From Lentinus brumalis (taxonomy: Eukaryota > Basidiomycota > Agaricomycetes > Polyporales > Polyporaceae): DNA of 64,000 nt. Location: contig MARA01000010.1 in assembly GCA_001792895.1 (NCBI GenBank), positions 1,054,001 through 1,118,000 of the forward strand, written 5' to 3'. Below, piece by piece: positions 60,901 to 64,000 of this stretch (within the stretch, counting starts at the first letter, position 1; each line of letters opens with the position of its first letter). A program made the translations under genes and the position numbers. The notes beneath the pieces were generated by a model that was not told the origin of the DNA, made no database searches, and saw nothing but the letters and a program-made list of their open reading frames with translations.

Positions 60901-63614
60901 GGGAAGACGGTGGAACATCGCCAGCTGAGGCGGTCGACATCTGTACGGGGGACGCAGACCGTGCATTCGTCGTAGTCTTCCTCCGCCTCTGCATTTCCTT
61001 CAATAGGATTAGCAGCTCCTCGATAAGATCATGGTCGCCCCCACGCTTCTGGAGCTGTGAGATCCGTATGCGCAGAGATTTTGTGCCCGATGCTACAACA
61101 GGACATTCCGAACGTGGATGTACCGCGGCCTTCTCGCACACTGGACACGAAGCTGCGCTAGACGGGCGTGCTTTCTTGACGTTCGCCCTCTTCGTCTTAG
61201 CTAAAACGTCAGGCTCACTGGTGGGCTCACTGGCTGTAGAAACGCTGTTAGCAGCGGCGAAGGGAGGTGCCGAGGCAGAGGGTTGCTGGTCATTGGCCAA
61301 GTCATCCGGACCCCAGACCTTGCTCAGCTTGGATTTTCCGGCATTACGCTTGCGAGCGGGAACAGGTGACGGGAGCAAGGGGATAGGTTTGGGAGCGCTC
61401 GAGCCAGGAGTGCTCGCAGCAGACTCGCGAGCCACGATTGCTTGAAATGCCGCATGCACCGCGGCCATCGTATCGAGAGGCGAATCTTGATGATCTGAAG
61501 GTGCGCACACACATGTCAACAATGCCTGCGACTCCTTCTGACTGCACCGCTACCTTCAGACGACACGGGCACACTCTTCTTGCGATCCAGTTCTTCCTTC
61601 TCTGATGACGCCACTGGTTCAGCATGAGGGGTGTTCTCGCCTGAGGTTCATCAGAATGGCAAATTTGTTTGTAATGTGATTGTGATGACCTACCGTGTGG
61701 TGTTAACTCTCCAGCTACAATCGGGTTTTGGATGGTCTGTCTTCGCTTGGACTTCTTGCCTAGAAATGACTCGGGATGAGAAGGCAGGAAGTAAGCCACG
61801 CATATGACACCTACCAGCTGCGCTTGATTGCGCCGGTGCAATGACGACAGGAGGATTGGTTGCGCGTTCTAAATTGTATTGTTGTCATTCCAGCGGCGAA
61901 GCAGCTCGGCAAGTTGTCGTACCTTGACTACTAACCGTGTCCATGGTGTATGCTGAGGCAACCTGTTCCATCTGGTGAATTTTGGACTTTGGCTGCTTCC
62001 CTGCCTTCCTATTGCTCGACGTAGCTTCCACGGGGAAGTTTGTCACAGAGGAGACATCGTGCGCTACGTCCTCACACACTAGGGATCAGATTATCAGTCA
62101 TTCAGTGAACATCACAGGTGCGTGAAACCTACCGGACGCTGGGCGCGGGATGAAATCCTGCGCAGAGTCAGGCGGAAGGGCTGGGACCATCCTTGTCAGC
62201 GATTATGTGTGCATGACCATCGAGCGGCGATTACCTCTAATATTCTCAGTAGTTCCTTGGTCGAGGGCCTTATGTTTGCGATTCCCAGGCTCATTCACGG
62301 TCGCTGAGAATGCCGGCTCAATGTCGACTGTATGGCGCTGTGCCCCTTCGTTTTTGTGAACGTCCTTCTTTGCCTTCTTTGCCTTCTTTGAAGCCTTCCT
62401 GGCCTCAGACGTCTCGCCGCCCACTACGGGAGAAGTGCGCTGAACGTTCAAGAGAGGCTCGGCCGTCTCAGACATATCGCGTCCTTTCCGCTTGCCCTTC
62501 TTGCCCGACTTCACACCCTGACCGGGCGTAGGGACATCAATCGGAGCGATTGCATCTTCGACGGTTGTGTCCTTATGCTTCTTCTTGGAAGGCAAGCGTG
62601 GGGGAGATGGGACATCGGGGAATGGACGGCTAGGTTCTGGAGAATCACGACGCTTCCGCTTGGAGCCCCGAGGGGCAGCCGCTGCATCCGCCGGAGAGGG
62701 TGCTACATCGTCGGGCGAGGATGGCAGCAAAGCAACAGTAGACGGTACAGACGCTGGCTGAGACGAGTGCCGATGATACTTCGCGACCAGTTGCGGGGAG
62801 GGCTCCGCCGAATGGCTAGGGGATGCGACTAGAGGGGTTCTGAGTACGAAGACAAGGGAGGGCCTACTGAGTATGACGGACCTGTTGGCCCTGCGCTAGG
62901 CTCTCCCAGCACAGTGCTGTCACGAGACGCGAGTTTCTTTCGCCGCTTCTTCTTTGGCACGCCGTTCGCATCTACAGTAGAGGCCGCAGCTGGTAGACGA
63001 GTCGATTGATCTGCAATGGACGACTTCGGACTGGATACAAGGTCGAGGGAATTGACAGACGACGAGATCGGCAGGTGTGCTGTTTTAGTCCGCTTCTTGC
63101 TGCTTCGCTGTGAGGGGTCACGTCAACACTGAGCGTTTCATATATAACAAAGCAACGACCATACAGGATTTGCGGAAGACTCCCGCGACCGCTGCCCGGT
63201 GAATATGGGCGGACCATCTTGACCCACGAACACAGATACGTCAAGAGATGTTACATATCGTGCAAGGTGGCGGAAGGCTTCAAAATCGTCGTCTGTGCAC
63301 AGGCTGTGAGAATGATGATTAGGGACAGGGAGTGGAGAGCGCACCATCATCCAACTCGATGACCTTCCCCTCATGCAACCTGGCGAAACGGATAGACGTG
63401 TCATCTGAGAGCCCCAGTTTTCTTCGTACAATTTCTCTTGTCTCGCTTAGTGATTGTCCTTTAAGAGAAGGTGTTCATGAGTAACGAGAAGTCGCGTTTA
63501 GTCGCGCGAACGGAAGCTTCACGCACCCTTGTACACTCGCGCAAACGTCCTGTTCGGCGCATAGAACGTGACTACTGTTCCCTCATCGTCTCGTTTGCGC
63601 TTGTGGCCGTCCAT
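57941..63614 (-). CDS. Large acidic, probably nuclear protein with PB1-like N-terminus and zinc knuckle
   Basis: I cannot name this protein. The ATG at 63614 gives MDGHKRKRDDEGTVVTFYAP and NRTFARVYKG. After an intron come GQSLSETREIVRRKLGLSDD, IRFARLHEGKVIELDD and DDDFEAFRHLARYVTSLDVS VFVG, a pattern like a ubiquitin-fold or PB1 domain (residues 1 to about 115). Next are several Lys-rich, nuclear-localisation-like segments (PKKKRRKK, KKKHKD, KKAKKAKK) in separate exons. A possible zinc knuckle, CPVCEKAAVHPRSECPVV, is followed by a helix (IRISQLQKRGGDHDLIEELL). Then come long acidic stretches and a highly charged helical block near 58855-59065 (AEKLEKKAQRERKAAEKKAE), ending KKKTGLLSAYK. At roughly 1,500 residues it is mostly disordered. 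A role in chromatin, nucleolus or mRNA handling is only a guess. It shares a 182-base divergent promoter with a complex I gene. Confidence 0.7.
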
Positions 63615-63796
63615 GAGCAGGGCGTGGGGATGACGCGGCGCGACGCGAAGTGGTCCAAGGCAAGAGTACAGACTTAAGTTCTTCGCGTATGGGATTTCAA
63701 GAGAGACAGGCGCTCGTGAGTCTCCGGCACGGCGCTCTCCGCTGTTCGAGCCGCAGGCGTCAAAGGAACAGCATCCCTCTCCCAACTCCCACCGAC
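63615..63796. promoter_or_regulatory. Divergent promoter, large nuclear-type protein / complex I subunit
   Basis: Only 182 bases separate the two start codons, so both genes must use a compact shared promoter with short leaders. No TATA box is apparent. Confidence 0.5.
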
Positions 63797-64000
63797 ATGG
63801 CCGGCCAACACGGTATGTACTCTCTTGCAGCGGCCTTGACAGCCTAGATTCAACGACTGTGAGTATAGGTACCGGGTTCCACCCGCATCTGCCTGGCTTC
63901 ACTCACAGGTTCCTTGCTACGACGTTGGGCGCGACGATGTGGTTCTTCATCTTCTACCGCGCCAGGTACGTCTACTCTACTAGTCAATCATCTCGAGTGG
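63797..64000 (+). CDS. NADH:ubiquinone oxidoreductase small accessory subunit, NDUFB2-like (3' end beyond window)
   Basis: The ATG at 63797 gives MAGQHG; an intron (GTATGT..TATAG) joins TGFHPHLPGFTHRFLATTLG, then ATMWFFIFYRAR before a second GTACGT donor near the window end. The single short membrane segment followed by FYRAR, after a His/Pro-rich lead, matches my knowledge of small fungal complex I accessory subunits of the NDUFB2/AGGG type in the mitochondrial inner membrane. Only about 38 residues are visible, so other small inner-membrane proteins are not excluded. Confidence 0.65.

Overview
The window is nuclear DNA of a filamentous basidiomycete, most likely a wood-decaying (white-rot) member of the Polyporales. 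The reasons are dense short introns (mostly about 50-66 nt, GT..AG, often with a CTGAC branch site), GC-rich coding sequence, a secreted class II haem peroxidase, a Zn2Cys6 regulator, a basidiomycete-style BTB protein and no operons. I recognise about twenty protein genes, one tRNA and one spliced regulatory upstream ORF. Gene ends are placed from start and stop codons. Exon borders were worked out by eye, so some N-termini are provisional.

Left part (1-27 kb): cytosolic isoleucyl-tRNA synthetase (3' end outside the window), ribosomal protein L12, a Pho80-type cyclin, a Ksp1/Ran1-like kinase, the U3 snoRNP protein Utp6, a Ser/Pro-rich protein, a Rad5/HLTF-like helicase with a PARP-type zinc finger, and a Cdc1/Ted1-type metallophosphoesterase. 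Most are housekeeping genes for translation, ribosome assembly, phosphate or nutrient signalling, DNA damage tolerance and GPI-anchor remodelling.

Middle part (27-48 kb): a small unrecognised gene, UDP-glucose pyrophosphorylase, a small secreted cysteine-rich protein facing a secreted manganese-type peroxidase, the PCNA unloader Elg1, a second Cdc1/Ted1-type gene that has lost catalytic residues, and a frameshifted phosphotransferase (APH) pseudogene. Intergenic distances here are 1-2 kb, against a few hundred bases elsewhere, and the most lineage-specific genes lie here.

Right part (48-64 kb): a Zn2Cys6 transcription factor, a BSD-domain protein, the small subunit of arginine-specific carbamoyl-phosphate synthase (CPA1), an intron-containing tRNA-Leu(CAA), a BTB-like protein, a large acidic nuclear-type protein, and the start of a complex I accessory subunit.

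The most interesting signal is in the CPA1 leader. A 22-codon upstream ORF, interrupted by its own intron, encodes a peptide with the DYLSD core of the fungal arginine attenuator peptide. Without splicing the same ORF stops at the splice donor and lacks that core. Other points of interest are the apparently dead metallophosphoesterase paralogue, a peroxidase with Asp at the catalytic-Trp position, and PCNA/SUMO-binding-like motifs in Elg1.
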